DNA of 51,463 bases from a bacterium. Its GTDB lineage: Bacteria > Desulfobacterota > Desulfobulbia > Desulfobulbales > Desulfobulbaceae. Shown in pieces: positions 9,015 through 18,218 of this stretch; the stretch's first letter is position 1, and each line of letters opens with the position of its first letter. Where the stretch lies: assembly GCA_030538155.1 (NCBI GenBank), contig JAUNUN010000006.1, positions 30,684 through 82,146 on the forward strand. Direction: 5' to 3'. Position numbers and translations under genes: made by a program. The notes under the pieces were generated by a model. That model saw only the letters and a list, made by a program, of their open reading frames with translations. It was not told where the DNA came from and searched no databases.

Positions 9015-10070
9015 ATGGCTATCAACAGACGTGATTTCCTGAAATTTTCAGCAGGTACAGGGCTTTTGGCCGGAGCCGGGGTTGAAACCGCTGCGGCGGC
9101 CACGGAAAAGCCGCCCGAAATGCCCAAGGATGCGGTCGGCATCCTCTACGACGCCACCCTGTGCATCGGCTGCATGTCATGCATGGTCAACTGCAAAAAA
9201 ACGAATTCAGAGCCTGGTGGCGCGCTCTACCACCGGGAGACCGAGGGCCGGATACCCTACGAATTTCCCGAAAACGGCGACGATATCTACGATGCGCCCA
9301 GCCGTCTTTCCGACAAGACCCTGTGCATCATCAAGGCCTACCGTGCAGGCGAGGAAGAGGTAGAGCCGGGCACGCCCAAATCCTCCTTTATCAAACAGCA
9401 CTGCCTGCACTGCATAGACCCGCCCTGTGTGTCGGTGTGCCCGGTCAAGGCCTTGCAGAAGCAGCCGGATACCGGCATTGTCACCTATAACAAGCAGCGC
9501 TGTTTTGGCTGCCGCTACTGCCAGATTGCCTGCCCCTTCGGTATTCCCCAGTATGAGTGGAGCAAGGCCGCTCCTTCGGTGGTCAAGTGCCAGCTCTGCA
9601 ATCACCGCCTGGCCCAGGGCGGCTATTCCGCCTGCTGCGAGTTTTGCCCCACCGGAGCCTCCATTTTCGGCCGGGTGGAAGATCTGCGTGAAGAGGCAAA
9701 GCGCCGCTTGGCCCTCAAGGCCGGCGACAGCTACAACTATCCGGTCCAGCATGTGGATGGACGCCAGCGCACCGAAAACGTAGTGCCCCGCTATGTGGAT
9801 CATGTCTATGGCCTGAATGAGGCGGGCGGCACCCAGTACCTCTTTCTGGCCGGGGTCGAGTTCAACAAACTGGGCTTCAACCCGCGCATCAGCAACATGG
9901 TCTACCCGCGCCTGACCTGGAGTTATGTGTCCCACGTGCCCGCCCTCATCGGCACCCTTTTGGTGGCAGGCACCCTCACCCGCCTGGTGACCCAGAAGAT
10001 CGAAAAAAACAGGCTGAAAAACCAGCAAGCCGCCGGCGAGGACGATGAGGCCCCGCCTTCCGGCCAATGA
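9015..10070 (+). CDS. hybA: Hydrogenase-2 iron-sulfur electron-transfer subunit, Tat-exported
   Basis: This ferredoxin-like subunit carries electrons between the hydrogenase small subunit and the membrane quinone-reactive subunit. It begins with a Tat signal (INRRDFLKF). Four cysteine groups for [4Fe-4S] clusters follow: CIGCMSCMVNC, CLHCIDPPCVSVC, CFGCRYCQIAC, and CQLC with CCEFCPTGA. A C-terminal membrane helix (VPALIGTLLVAGTLTRLV) anchors it on the periplasmic side. At 351 residues it matches HybA. AGGAG lies upstream of the ATG and the gap from hybO is 24 bp, so co-transcription is very likely. Confidence 0.94.
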   Translation: MAINRRDFLKFSAGTGLLAGAGVETAAAATEKPPEMPKDAVGILYDATLCIGCMSCMVNCKKTNSEPGGALYHRETEGRIPYEFPENGDDIYDAPSRLSDKTLCIIKAYRAGEEEVEPGTPKSSFIKQHCLHCIDPPCVSVCPVKALQKQPDTGIVTYNKQRCFGCRYCQIACPFGIPQYEWSKAAPSVVKCQLCNHRLAQGGYSACCEFCPTGASIFGRVEDLREEAKRRLALKAGDSYNYPVQHVDGRQRTENVVPRYVDHVYGLNEAGGTQYLFLAGVEFNKLGFNPRISNMVYPRLTWSYVSHVPALIGTLLVAGTLTRLVTQKIEKNRLKNQQAAGEDDEAPPSGQ

Positions 10071-10133
10071 GCAGCGAATTGAGCCTTCAAACGCACAACA
10101 GCCTAGCGTGAGCACATTCAAGGAGAATGAAAC

Positions 10134-11834
10134 ATGGCCAACAAGATAACCATTGATCCGGTTACCAGAATAGAAGGACACCTGCGCATTGACTGCGAAG
10201 TGGAGAATGGCAAGGTCATCAACGCCTGGTCTTCCGGGCAGATGTGGCGCGGCATTGAAATCATCTTGCAGGGACGCGACCCGCGCGATGCCTGGGCCTA
10301 CACCCAGCGCATCTGCGGCGTCTGCACCACGGTGCACGCAGTTGCCTCGGTGCGGGCAGTGGAAGATGCCCTCAAGATGGAAATCCCACTCAATGCCCAA
10401 TATATCCGCAATCTTATCATTACCGCCCACAACATTTTCGACCACATGGCCCACTTCTACCAGCTCAGCGCGCTGGACTGGGTGGATATCGTCTCGGCCA
10501 CCACGGCCAATGCCGGCGCGGCCGCAGCCCTGGGACAGAAGCTCTCGGGCTGGCGGCGCAACAGCACCCAGGAAATGCAGGCAGTACAGGACAAGTTGAA
10601 AAAATTCATTGCAAGTGGCCAGCTTGGTATTTTTGCCAGCGGCTACTGGGGTCATCCGGCCATGAAACTCTCGCCCGAGGTGAACCTGCTCGCAGCGGCC
10701 CACTACTTACAAGCCCTGGAATACGAGCGCAAGATCAACCAGGTGGTGGCCATACTCGGCAGCAAGACCCCGCACATCCAGAACCTGGTTGTAGGCGGCG
10801 TTTCCAACGCCATTGATCCCAACAGCCCTGCCAACCTTACGGTAGAAAAGCTCTTCCATATCAAGACCCTGATTGATGAGGTGGGCGAGTTCATCAATCA
10901 GGCCATGCTCCCCGACGTGGCCGCGATCGGCGCAGCCTATGCCGACTGGACCACCTACGGCGCGGGCGTGATGAACTACCTCTGCGTGCCGGAACTGCCG
11001 ATGGACACCAAGGGTACGCAGTACGAACTTGCAGGCGGCTATATCCCGGAAGGTGATCTGGGCAAATTCACGCCCATCCGAACCCAGCAGGAGAGCCGGC
11101 TTACGGATAATATCAAGGAATCCATCAAGCATGCCTGGTACAACGGCGACTGGGACCGCTCCCCCTATGAGGGTGAAACCATCCCCAAATATACCGGCTT
11201 CAGCTACGAAGACCGCTACTCCTGGATCAAATCACCCACCTATCTGGGCAAACCGGCCCAGGTCGGGCCGCTGCCCCATGTCGTTAACCTGTACCTGGCC
11301 GGACATGAACCGACCAGGCGCTATGTGGACAGCACCCTGCAAACCGTGTCTACCCTGGCCGGAACCACGGTCGGCATTGAGGCACTCCACTCCACCATCG
11401 GCCGTATCGCGGCCCGGGTTATCCGTGCCGCCGTGCTGCACGATGCCATGGGCAAGCAGTGGCAGTCCCTGATGGACAATATCGGCAAGGGCGACTACGA
11501 CACCTTCAACACGCCGGTATTCCCAAAGGGGGAACAGCGCGGGGTCGGCTTTCACGAGGCGTCGCGGGGCACACTCTCCCACTGGGTGATCATTGAAAAC
11601 GCCAAGATCAAAAACTACCAGTGCGTTGTCCCTTCAACCTGGAATGCTGCGCCAAGAAACCACGAGGATGCCCTCGGCCCCTACGAGGCCTCTCTGGTGG
11701 GCAACCCCATTGCAGACGAAAGCCTGCCCTTGGAAGTGCTGCGCACAATACACTCCTTTGACCCCTGCATTGCCTGCGCAATCCACCTGGTAGACGGCAA
11801 AAAGACACCGCTTGCCAAGGTGCAGGTTCTGTAA
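10134..11834 (+). CDS. hybC: [NiFe]-hydrogenase large (catalytic) subunit, Hyd-2 type
   Basis: This subunit carries the NiFe(CN)2CO site that splits or forms H2. The N-terminal metal-binding motif is RICGVCTTVHA and the C-terminal one is DPCIACAIH. Fifteen residues follow that His (LVDGKKTPLAKVQVL); this tail is expected to be removed by the protease encoded next (hybD) after nickel insertion. It has no signal peptide of its own, consistent with co-export with hybO. At 566 residues it is typical. AAGGAGAA lies before the ATG. Confidence 0.97.
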   Translation: MANKITIDPVTRIEGHLRIDCEVENGKVINAWSSGQMWRGIEIILQGRDPRDAWAYTQRICGVCTTVHAVASVRAVEDALKMEIPLNAQYIRNLIITAHNIFDHMAHFYQLSALDWVDIVSATTANAGAAAALGQKLSGWRRNSTQEMQAVQDKLKKFIASGQLGIFASGYWGHPAMKLSPEVNLLAAAHYLQALEYERKINQVVAILGSKTPHIQNLVVGGVSNAIDPNSPANLTVEKLFHIKTLIDEVGEFINQAMLPDVAAIGAAYADWTTYGAGVMNYLCVPELPMDTKGTQYELAGGYIPEGDLGKFTPIRTQQESRLTDNIKESIKHAWYNGDWDRSPYEGETIPKYTGFSYEDRYSWIKSPTYLGKPAQVGPLPHVVNLYLAGHEPTRRYVDSTLQTVSTLAGTTVGIEALHSTIGRIAARVIRAAVLHDAMGKQWQSLMDNIGKGDYDTFNTPVFPKGEQRGVGFHEASRGTLSHWVIIENAKIKNYQCVVPSTWNAAPRNHEDALGPYEASLVGNPIADESLPLEVLRTIHSFDPCIACAIHLVDGKKTPLAKVQVL

Positions 11835-11842
11835 GGGCGGTT

Positions 11843-12325
11843 GTGAGCGCCTTGGTTTTAGGCATAGGCAACCTGCTCATTGGTGATGAGGGAGTGGGTT
11901 GCCGGGCAGTGGAAGAGCTTTGCCGCCGCTATACCCTGCCCCCGGAGGTGGAGTGCATGGACGGCGGCACTGCCGGATTTGAACTGCTCTCCTATCTGGA
12001 TGGACGCAAGGAGGTAATCCTCATCGATGCCCTGCAGGATGACCGCGCCCCCGGCACGGTTATCAAGGTGGAAGACGAGCATGTGCCCAAGGCCTTCCTC
12101 ACCCGCACCACCCCGCATCAGCTGGGCATCTGTGACGTACTGGCCGCTGCAGAGCTTACCGGTATCATGCCCGAGCGTCTTATTTTATTCGGCATTGAAC
12201 CCAAGACGCTTGAAGTCGGGCTGACACTCTCGCCCGAGGTGCAGGCAGCCATGGAAAAAGTCGTGCACGCAGTTGTCGATCAACTCCGTCAATTTGGCTA
12301 TGAGGTGACACACAATGGAATCTAA
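11843..12325 (+). CDS. hybD: Hydrogenase maturation endopeptidase
   Basis: This HybD/HyaD-family protease trims the C-terminus of the large subunit. The start is a GTG preceded by AAGGGCGG; the frame gives MSALVLGIGNLLIGDEGVG, the family's N-terminal signature. The three nickel-sensing residues of HybD are present at matching places: Glu16 (GDEGVG), Asp62 (ILIDAL) and His92 (TPHQLG). At 160 residues it matches the family. It starts 8 bp after hybC and overlaps hybB by 11 bp. Confidence 0.95.
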   Translation: MSALVLGIGNLLIGDEGVGCRAVEELCRRYTLPPEVECMDGGTAGFELLSYLDGRKEVILIDALQDDRAPGTVIKVEDEHVPKAFLTRTTPHQLGICDVLAAAELTGIMPERLILFGIEPKTLEVGLTLSPEVQAAMEKVVHAVVDQLRQFGYEVTHNGI

Positions 12326-13439
12326 TGCGAATATACGAACCTGGACTCCAACCACCTTTATTCTACTGTTTTTTATTATGGCGGGCGGTGCAGTCATTCT
12401 TTACCGCCTGATCTTCGGCCTGGGAGCAACCACCGACCTGAGCGACTCCTACCCTTGGGGTTTCTGGCTGGGGCTGGATGTGCTCGGCGGCGTGGCCATG
12501 GCTGCAGGGGGATTTATCATTGCCTGCGCGGTCTATATCTTTAACTGGACAAAGTACCGGCCCATCGTGCGGCCCGCCATCCTGACCGCCTTTCTCGGCT
12601 ACCTGATGGCAGTGGTGGCCATCTGCCTGGATATTGGTCATCCTTTCCGTATCTGGCACCCGATGTTCATGTGGCAGTACCACTCGGTCATGTGGGTTGT
12701 GGCCATGCACGTTATCTTCTACACTACCACTCTGGCCCTGGAATTCAGCCCCATGCTCTTTGAACGCCTGGGCTGGGAAAAGGCCCGCAAGGCAGTGGGC
12801 AGGGTCATGGTCGGCGCGGTTATTTTCGGCGTCATGCTCTCCACCCTGCACCAGTCTTCTCTGGGCGCGGTCTATTTGATTGCAGAAAGCAAGATGTCGC
12901 CTCTGTGGTGGGACACCAAACTGCCCTTCCAGTTCCTGGTTTCCGCTGTGGCCATGGGCTTGGCCATGGTGAGCCTAGAAACCATGCTCAGCCGCAAATT
13001 CCTCGGCCATGAAGTGGACAAGGAAATCTTCTACGGCCTTGCCAGGGGCACCCTGATTGTTTTGTCTTTTTATCTGCTGCTCAAACTCTATCAGCTCTTT
13101 GTGGTTGCCGGTGTAGGCCTAGCCTTTGACGGCAGCCTGGAAGCCAATATGTATCTTCTGGAGATGCTGGTCGGCGTGGTCATCCCGGTGGCACTTCTGG
13201 CCATGAAGAGTGTGCGCACCAATATCAACCGGATTTTTTCCATCAATCTGATGGTTATCATCGGTGTGCTGCTCAACCGGCTCAATGTAGGGCTGTTCAG
13301 CATGGAGACGTATTTCTCCTCCCAGGGTATGTCCTATTCACCGACCTGGATGGAATTCCTAGTTTCTATTGGTATTATTTCTCTGGGCATTTTTCTCTAC
13401 AAGATGTCGGCAAAACACCTGCCCCTGTTTTCCCACTAA
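12315..13439 (+). CDS. hybB: Hydrogenase-2 membrane subunit, NrfD/PsrC-like
   Basis: This integral membrane protein passes electrons between the periplasmic hydrogenase and quinone. It shows about ten hydrophobic segments over 374 residues and the family pattern SYPWGFWLGLDVLGGVAMAAGG near the N-terminus. DIGHPFRIWHPMF is also typical of HybB. No haem-ligand pattern for a cytochrome b was noted, as expected for NrfD-like proteins. In E. coli hybB lies between hybA and hybC; here it follows hybD and overlaps it by 11 bp. Confidence 0.94.
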   Translation: MESNANIRTWTPTTFILLFFIMAGGAVILYRLIFGLGATTDLSDSYPWGFWLGLDVLGGVAMAAGGFIIACAVYIFNWTKYRPIVRPAILTAFLGYLMAVVAICLDIGHPFRIWHPMFMWQYHSVMWVVAMHVIFYTTTLALEFSPMLFERLGWEKARKAVGRVMVGAVIFGVMLSTLHQSSLGAVYLIAESKMSPLWWDTKLPFQFLVSAVAMGLAMVSLETMLSRKFLGHEVDKEIFYGLARGTLIVLSFYLLLKLYQLFVVAGVGLAFDGSLEANMYLLEMLVGVVIPVALLAMKSVRTNINRIFSINLMVIIGVLLNRLNVGLFSMETYFSSQGMSYSPTWMEFLVSIGIISLGIFLYKMSAKHLPLFSH

Positions 13440-13482
13440 GGGATATTCGTTTTACCTAGACGAAAAGAATGCCACAAAAAAT

Positions 13483-13518
13483 TTCCTGCTGCGGAGCGCT
13501 TTCACCCGGCAGCAGGAA
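13483..13518 (+). other. Stem-loop between hybB and the cytochrome gene
   Basis: TTCCTGCTGC (13483-13492) pairs perfectly with GCAGCAGGAA (13509-13518) across a 16-nt loop. It lies just ahead of the cytochrome ribosome site and has no T-run. It may be a processing or attenuation structure within the operon. Function is inferred only from position. Confidence 0.45.
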
Positions 13519-13531
13519 GAAAAGGAAACAC

Positions 13532-13858
13532 ATGAGGACCACCATGAAGCACTATCTTGCAATCCTGCTGGCAACCGCTTTGCCTGCCTATTTCCTGATG
13601 CCGGCACCGGCCGCAAGCGCTGAGGCTCAGGGCGACTGCAGGCCGCTTATTGAGAACAAATGCGGTTCTTGCCATTTTGTCAACTATATCTGCCCGGATC
13701 TGCGGAAAAACAAGGGTGTAATGGCCTGGGGCAAGGTGGTGGACAATATGGTCGATCTGGGGGCCAGGATCAATAAGGAGGAAAAGGGCCAACTCACAGC
13801 CTGCCTTGCCAGGCCGGAGGCAGAGGTGAAGGATTTGTGCGTGCAATCAGCAAAGTGA
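13532..13858 (+). CDS. Small periplasmic monohaem c-type cytochrome
   Basis: This 108-residue protein has a cleavable signal peptide (hydrophobic core YLAILLATALPAYF, likely cut after AAASA-like PAASA) and one haem-binding CGSCH motif near residue 45. Four further cysteines (in GDCRP, YICPD, TACLA, DLCVQ) are unusual for such a small cytochrome and could form disulfides. I placed the start at the ATG with AGGAAA upstream; a longer frame from 13469 overlaps the stem-loop and is less likely. It ends the hydrogenase operon and may be an electron partner of the enzyme, or an accessory cytochrome. The role is inferred from context. Confidence 0.8.
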   Translation: MRTTMKHYLAILLATALPAYFLMPAPAASAEAQGDCRPLIENKCGSCHFVNYICPDLRKNKGVMAWGKVVDNMVDLGARINKEEKGQLTACLARPEAEVKDLCVQSAK

Positions 13859-13974
13859 TTTCGGTGATTGCGTTTTCAAATCAACGCAAATGCACCTGAA
13901 CGACGGAGCACAGGCACGCCCTGCAAGCAATTTTTGAAACCGATACGATAGCGTTTTGACACGGCACGGCAATG

Positions 13975-14010
13975 AACCCGGTGCAGGATGGCCTTGCACC
14001 GGGTTTATTG
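13975..14010 (+). terminator. Terminator of the hydrogenase operon
   Basis: AACCCGGTGCA (13975-13985) and TGCACCGGGTT (13995-14005) form a perfect 11-bp stem with a 9-nt loop, followed by a moderately T-rich stretch. It lies between convergent transcription units. Confidence 0.75.
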
Positions 14011-14094
14011 TCTCTTCTTTGCCGCCCCATGCATAGAACAACTCAAATCTCTGCCTCAATCAATCAGGCCACTCGCACCGACAAGTTTATCGCC

Positions 14095-15015
14095 TCATCG
14101 GGCCGACATACTCTCAGGTTTCGCAACACCACGCTCCCCTTCCGGACACAGCTGGGCAATGAGGATGGCGGCCAACATCAAACCGCAGCCCATAAGCGCC
14201 CGCAGGCTCAAGATTTCCTGTAAAAACAACCATCCGCCCAGGGCGGCAAAGGGCGCTTCCATGCTCAGGAGAATGGAGGCATGGGTCGGGTTTGCCTTTT
14301 GCAAAAGCAGCACCTGCAGGGTATAGCCCGCGCCCACAGAGATAACTCCACCATAGATCAGGGCTTGGTAGGCGGCATAGATGTCGGCCATGCTGGTGGA
14401 TTCGAAAAAAGCGGCGATTACCAGGCTGCAAACTCCGCAGACATAGAATTGCACCATGGCCAGCCGGACCGGCGAGGTGCGGGGTGAAAGATAGGCCAGG
14501 GCAATAACGTGCAGAGCCCAGAAGAGCGCACCAATCAGTTCCAAAACATCGCCAATATTGAGCTGGAAGCTCCCCTCCACGCTGAGCAGGTACAGGCCCA
14601 CCACTGCCAGCACCACCCCGATCCAGGTACTGAGGCTTGCGCGCTTCCCGATAAGCAGACCGATAAGCGGCACAAAAACCACATAGATTCCGGTAATAAA
14701 TCCAGCCTTGCCGGCAGTGGTATAGACCAGCCCCACCTGTTGCAGGGCAGCAGCAATAAAAAGCAGGACACCGGCGCAGATGCCTGCCGTGACCGGACTG
14801 ATCAGCCGGGCTCCAGGCAAAATCCTCGCCCGCCGGCTGCGCATGGCCAAGGGCAGCAGGCAAAGGCCGCCCAGGATGAAACGGATGCCGTTGAACATGA
14901 AGGGGCCAAGATGGTCCATGCCCAAACGCTGGGCAACAAAGCCAAAGCCCCAGATCATGGCCACCAGCAAGAGCAGAAGATTGGTTTTGAGCATGGCAGT
15001 CGGCTTTTCGGTCAC
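14095..15015 (-). CDS. EamA/DMT-family transporter
   Basis: This is a drug/metabolite-family membrane transporter of about 306 residues with roughly ten hydrophobic helices arranged as two EamA repeats. Typical motifs are AMIWGFGFVAQRLG near the N-terminus, RFILGGLCLLPLA, and TLQVLLLQKANPTHASILLS followed by EAPFAALGGWLFLQEILS in the second repeat. The start is GTG, supported by GAGG 6 nt upstream; an ATG seven codons later has no ribosome site. The substrate cannot be read from sequence (amino-acid or metabolite export is common in the family). It is a single-gene unit, with the TolC gene's terminator just upstream. Confidence 0.88.
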   Translation of the reverse strand: MTEKPTAMLKTNLLLLLVAMIWGFGFVAQRLGMDHLGPFMFNGIRFILGGLCLLPLAMRSRRARILPGARLISPVTAGICAGVLLFIAAALQQVGLVYTTAGKAGFITGIYVVFVPLIGLLIGKRASLSTWIGVVLAVVGLYLLSVEGSFQLNIGDVLELIGALFWALHVIALAYLSPRTSPVRLAMVQFYVCGVCSLVIAAFFESTSMADIYAAYQALIYGGVISVGAGYTLQVLLLQKANPTHASILLSMEAPFAALGGWLFLQEILSLRALMGCGLMLAAILIAQLCPEGERGVAKPESMSAR

Positions 15016-15095
15016 AGCGGCCTCAAAAAACAGAAGTTAGGAAAGCGAAAAGATAGTACCGGAATATTGCAGAGCAGCTGCGGCCTGTAAATAAG

Positions 15096-15130
15096 AAAAG
15101 GGCTGCTGTTTTGTCAACAGCAACCCTTTT
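15096..15130 (-). terminator. Rho-independent terminator of the TolC-family gene
   Basis: Positions 15096-15110 and 15116-15130 form a 15-bp stem (one G-U pair) with a 5-nt loop, followed on the minus strand by TTTTCTTATTT. It lies about 20 bp past the stop of the TolC-family gene. Confidence 0.85.
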
Positions 15131-15151
15131 TGAACCGATTAATGGTAAAGC

Positions 15152-16501
15152 TTATTTTTTTTCCAGACTGGTGTCGACCTTGTAATCTTTATAGTCATCG
15201 TCCTCATCAACAATACTTTCCTCCGGCAAATTCAAGCCAAGTGCGGGAATGAGTTGTCCCATGCCATTAAGGAGACGATAGTGCGAATACAGACCATCAA
15301 ATTCTGCAGAAACCAGTTGCCTTGCGGCATCAATACGTTCGGCTTCGGCATCAAGCACATCCAGCAAGGTACGTTCATTGATGTTCCACTGCTGAGTATA
15401 GGCGTTGGCTGTAGAGGCACTGTACTGCAGCCTTTCTTTCAAATAAGCTATCCTTCTGTTGGCGGACTGGAAAGACTGCCATGACAGACGGATTGATTCA
15501 ATCACCTGCCTGAAGGTATGGTTTTTGATCTCAATGGCCTCGCGGATCAACTCTTCAGTTTCTTCCTTGCGGGCCTTGTCTTTCCAGCCGTTGAAGAGAT
15601 TGTAGCGTAGGCGCAGAAACAGGCGCAGGTCTTCTCGTTCATCATAACTGTAGCTGGTTTCGTCTTCAAAAATTTTATCGATTTCAAAATCAATGATCGG
15701 CCAGAACGAGCTTTTAGCCACCTCATCCTGTTTGAAACGCGCCTTGAGATCCGCGATAGCGGACTTCAAAGTGGGATGCTCGGCAATGGCCTGTTGCTCT
15801 GCATCGCTGAGCGTGTTGGGCAAAAGCCCTATCACTGACTGGGGTACACTTAAGTTTGCAGGCGCATGTCCGACCAAGGCCTGATAATTGGTTTCTGCAT
15901 CAGCCAGATTTTGCTCGGTGACAATAACATTGGACCGGGCCAGTCCCAGGCGGGATTGGATCTGCGACTGGTCTGCACCGCGGCCCACGCCTGATTCGCT
16001 GCGGATGCCGATCTGATCGCCAATGCGTTCGTGCAAGACCAGGTTCTCATCGGCAAGTGCCTTGTACTCCTGGTTTTTCAGCACTTCGAGATAGGTTTTG
16101 ATGGTTTCGAGTGCAGTGTTCTCGGCTGTACTCTGGGTCAAAAAAGCCTGCGACTTGACCCGGGCCTTCTGCCGTTCGACCTCGTTCACAGTGGAAAAAC
16201 CTGCGAACAGATTCTGCCGCAGGCTGATGCGCGCCTCCCAGGGATTAAGTTCAGCATCAATGGGTTTTTCCACATCATCATAGCCGGCCCCTGCTTCCAG
16301 GTTGAGCTGTGGATAATACCCTGACCGTGCCTGGACAACTTCTTTGTCGCGGGCTAGGCGATTATGCACAGCAGTCCGCACATCCGGGTGCCTCTCGACC
16401 ACACTCTGAACCGCCTCTTGCAAGGTTTCCGCCTGGGCGCAGACTGGAAGAAACGAAAGAAGCACGGCCATCTTGACCAATCGCTTAACTACACACTGCA
16501 T
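15152..16501 (-). CDS. TolC-family outer-membrane channel protein
   Basis: This outer-membrane factor of 449 residues has a signal peptide (LVKMAVLLSFLPVCAQA, cut before ETLQEAV). Its body has the TolC/AggA pattern of two repeated helical-barrel halves: QAVQSVVERHPDVRTA-like start, SGYYPQLNLEAGAGYDDV, NLFAGFSTVNEVERQKARV, and in the second half LRYNLFNGWKDKARKEE and YTQQWNINERTLLDVLDAE. The start is preceded by GGGAGGG. Such proteins form the outer-membrane exit of type I secretion or efflux systems. No inner-membrane partner lies nearby. The QQWNINERTLLDVLDAE segment is common in type I secretion members, so I lean toward that role. Confidence 0.92.
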   Translation of the reverse strand: MQCVVKRLVKMAVLLSFLPVCAQAETLQEAVQSVVERHPDVRTAVHNRLARDKEVVQARSGYYPQLNLEAGAGYDDVEKPIDAELNPWEARISLRQNLFAGFSTVNEVERQKARVKSQAFLTQSTAENTALETIKTYLEVLKNQEYKALADENLVLHERIGDQIGIRSESGVGRGADQSQIQSRLGLARSNVIVTEQNLADAETNYQALVGHAPANLSVPQSVIGLLPNTLSDAEQQAIAEHPTLKSAIADLKARFKQDEVAKSSFWPIIDFEIDKIFEDETSYSYDEREDLRLFLRLRYNLFNGWKDKARKEETEELIREAIEIKNHTFRQVIESIRLSWQSFQSANRRIAYLKERLQYSASTANAYTQQWNINERTLLDVLDAEAERIDAARQLVSAEFDGLYSHYRLLNGMGQLIPALGLNLPEESIVDEDDDYKDYKVDTSLEKK

Positions 16502-17046
16502 AACAACCCTCCCTCAATGAGAATTGATAAATAAACACTCAAATTACTATAGCGTTTTTACCTTGTCAGCTTTCTTTATACCGGTCGCAGATTGAGAAGT
16601 AAATAAGAATGTATCTCATGTGCACAATAAAACCGTTTACATTAAGAAATTCTTCAAACACGGTCAAAAGTCAGAGGGATTTTCTGTGCTTCTAAACCAC
16701 ACAGAGAATAACGAGGCTGAAACAACATTAAAATATACCGAATTTTCAGATAGTTACAACAAATGAACTCAAAGTATCGGTCACTCCTTCTGCCGCTCCA
16801 GCTATGCATATGTTCTACAGCTTAAAACAGAGCTGAGTGCCGGCCCAAGTGCATTGATGGGCCTTAATACACATTATAATCAAGGAAAAACAAGGAGGGT
16901 TTAATGGTATTTGCTGCTGTTGCCTCAGGCACAAAGAGCCGTCAACTACATATCCGAACAAAAAACTCGGATAAATTATAATAACACGACAAAAAACAGC
17001 GCCCGTAGCGCTTAAAGGTGTAGCTTTGCGGACAGCACACTTGACC
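16502..17046. other. AT-rich intergenic region upstream of the TolC-family gene
   Basis: This 545-bp region is distinctly AT-rich. It holds the promoter region of the TolC-family gene on its left and the terminator of the HtrA-like gene on its right. I see no convincing gene; the short minus-strand frame at 16815-17075 lacks recognisable features. Confidence 0.5.
16991..17012 (-). terminator. Terminator of the corA-htrA unit
   Basis: On the minus strand AGCGC, a 5-nt loop and GCGCT are followed by GTTTTTTG. It lies about 35 bp past the protease stop codon. The stem is short (5 bp) but the T-run is clear. Confidence 0.65.
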
Positions 17047-18159
17047 CTACTCCAGGGCATCCAGATTGACTGCAAGCTCCAGCACTGCCGTATCCCGCAG
17101 CAAGGTCAGGGTGATGCTCTCGCCGACCTTATACCGTTCAATGGCGTCGCGCAGGGAATCGTAGTCGCGTACCGTTTCTCCGTTGACCTTCTGAATAAGA
17201 TCGCCAGGCACAAAACCGCCCCGTACCTGGCGGCTCCCCCGCAGGCCGGCCCGTTCCGCGCTGGAGCCCCGCGCCACATCAAGGATGAGCACCCCTTCGA
17301 GCCCTAATTCACGCACCAAGGCCGGCGGTGCCAGACTAACCCCCAACCCCGGCCGCACCACCCTGCCATGGGCAATAATCTGCGGCACGACCCGGTTCAC
17401 TTCACCCACCGGCACGGCAAAACCAATACCGGAACTCGCCCCGGAAGGGCTGTAAATGGCGGTGTTGACACCGATCAAACGGCCGGCACTGTCCAGAAGC
17501 GGCCCGCCGGAATTGCCGGGATTTATGGCCGCATCGGTTTGAATCACATCCTTGATGGCACGACCATTGGTGGCGCGAATCTCACGCCCCAGGGCGCTGA
17601 CCACACCTGTGGTCAGGGTTTGGTCCAAGCCAAAGGGGTTGCCGATGGCAAAGACCTTCTGGCCGACCAGAAGATTCTTGGATTCACCAATAGCCAGAGG
17701 ATACAGACCAGCCTTGGGCGCGCCTATCTGCAGCACCGCGATGTCCTTGTCCGGTGCAACTCCCACCAAAGTGGCCTTCCAGGAGCTGTGATCCGCCAAG
17801 GTCACCTCCAGACGGCCGGCATCGGAGATGACATGGTAGTTGGTGACGATGCGCCCTTCCGTGTCCCAGACAAAACCCGAACCAGTGCCGCTGGGGATTT
17901 CATAAACGTTGAGGTTAAAAAAATTGCGCCGCACTTCGATGCTGGTGATATAGACCACCGAAGGCGCTGATTTTCTGAAAATTTCAATGGTGTTCTGCTC
18001 ATCAGCCGCCAAATCGCCCCGAGCCTCGATCTCACGGGGCAAGGCCCTGGGGTTGTGCAGCTCTGGCTGCATGGTTTCGTAGGCCAGCCAGGCCAGAACG
18101 GCCAGACCAATGAGCAGGTAGAGTCCCTTGCCTTCCAGTTTGAACGGACTACGCATCAT
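17047..18159 (-). CDS. Membrane-anchored HtrA/DegS-like serine protease
   Basis: This periplasmic trypsin-like protease has an N-terminal signal anchor (GLYLLIGLAVLAWLAYETM) and a single C-terminal PDZ domain, the layout of DegS rather than DegP. The catalytic triad is visible: His in TNYHVI, Asp in DKDIAVLQIG and Ser in NPGNSGGPLLD. PDZ-like sequence begins around RPGLGVSLAPP and includes GDLIQKVNGETVRDYDSL. At 370 residues the length fits. DegS-type proteases sense misfolded outer-membrane proteins and trigger a sigma-E response by cutting an anti-sigma factor; whether this one does so is unknown, since no rse genes are nearby. It lies 59 bp downstream of corA and may be co-transcribed. Confidence 0.93.
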   Translation of the reverse strand: MMRSPFKLEGKGLYLLIGLAVLAWLAYETMQPELHNPRALPREIEARGDLAADEQNTIEIFRKSAPSVVYITSIEVRRNFFNLNVYEIPSGTGSGFVWDTEGRIVTNYHVISDAGRLEVTLADHSSWKATLVGVAPDKDIAVLQIGAPKAGLYPLAIGESKNLLVGQKVFAIGNPFGLDQTLTTGVVSALGREIRATNGRAIKDVIQTDAAINPGNSGGPLLDSAGRLIGVNTAIYSPSGASSGIGFAVPVGEVNRVVPQIIAHGRVVRPGLGVSLAPPALVRELGLEGVLILDVARGSSAERAGLRGSRQVRGGFVPGDLIQKVNGETVRDYDSLRDAIERYKVGESITLTLLRDTAVLELAVNLDALE

Positions 18160-18218
18160 GTCCTTTCTCCGATATGAGAAGCATTCTCCTCAACAGGCAT
18201 AGCGGGCAAATCCCTTTC

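Noticed and set aside
9207..10703. A 498-codon minus-strand frame across hybA and hybC
   Set aside because: It is antisense to two confidently assigned hydrogenase genes in GC-rich DNA.
16515..16535. Fur-box-like TGAGAATTGATAA upstream of the TolC-family gene
   Set aside because: Only a half-site match to the Fur consensus, and TolC regulation by iron is not otherwise suggested.
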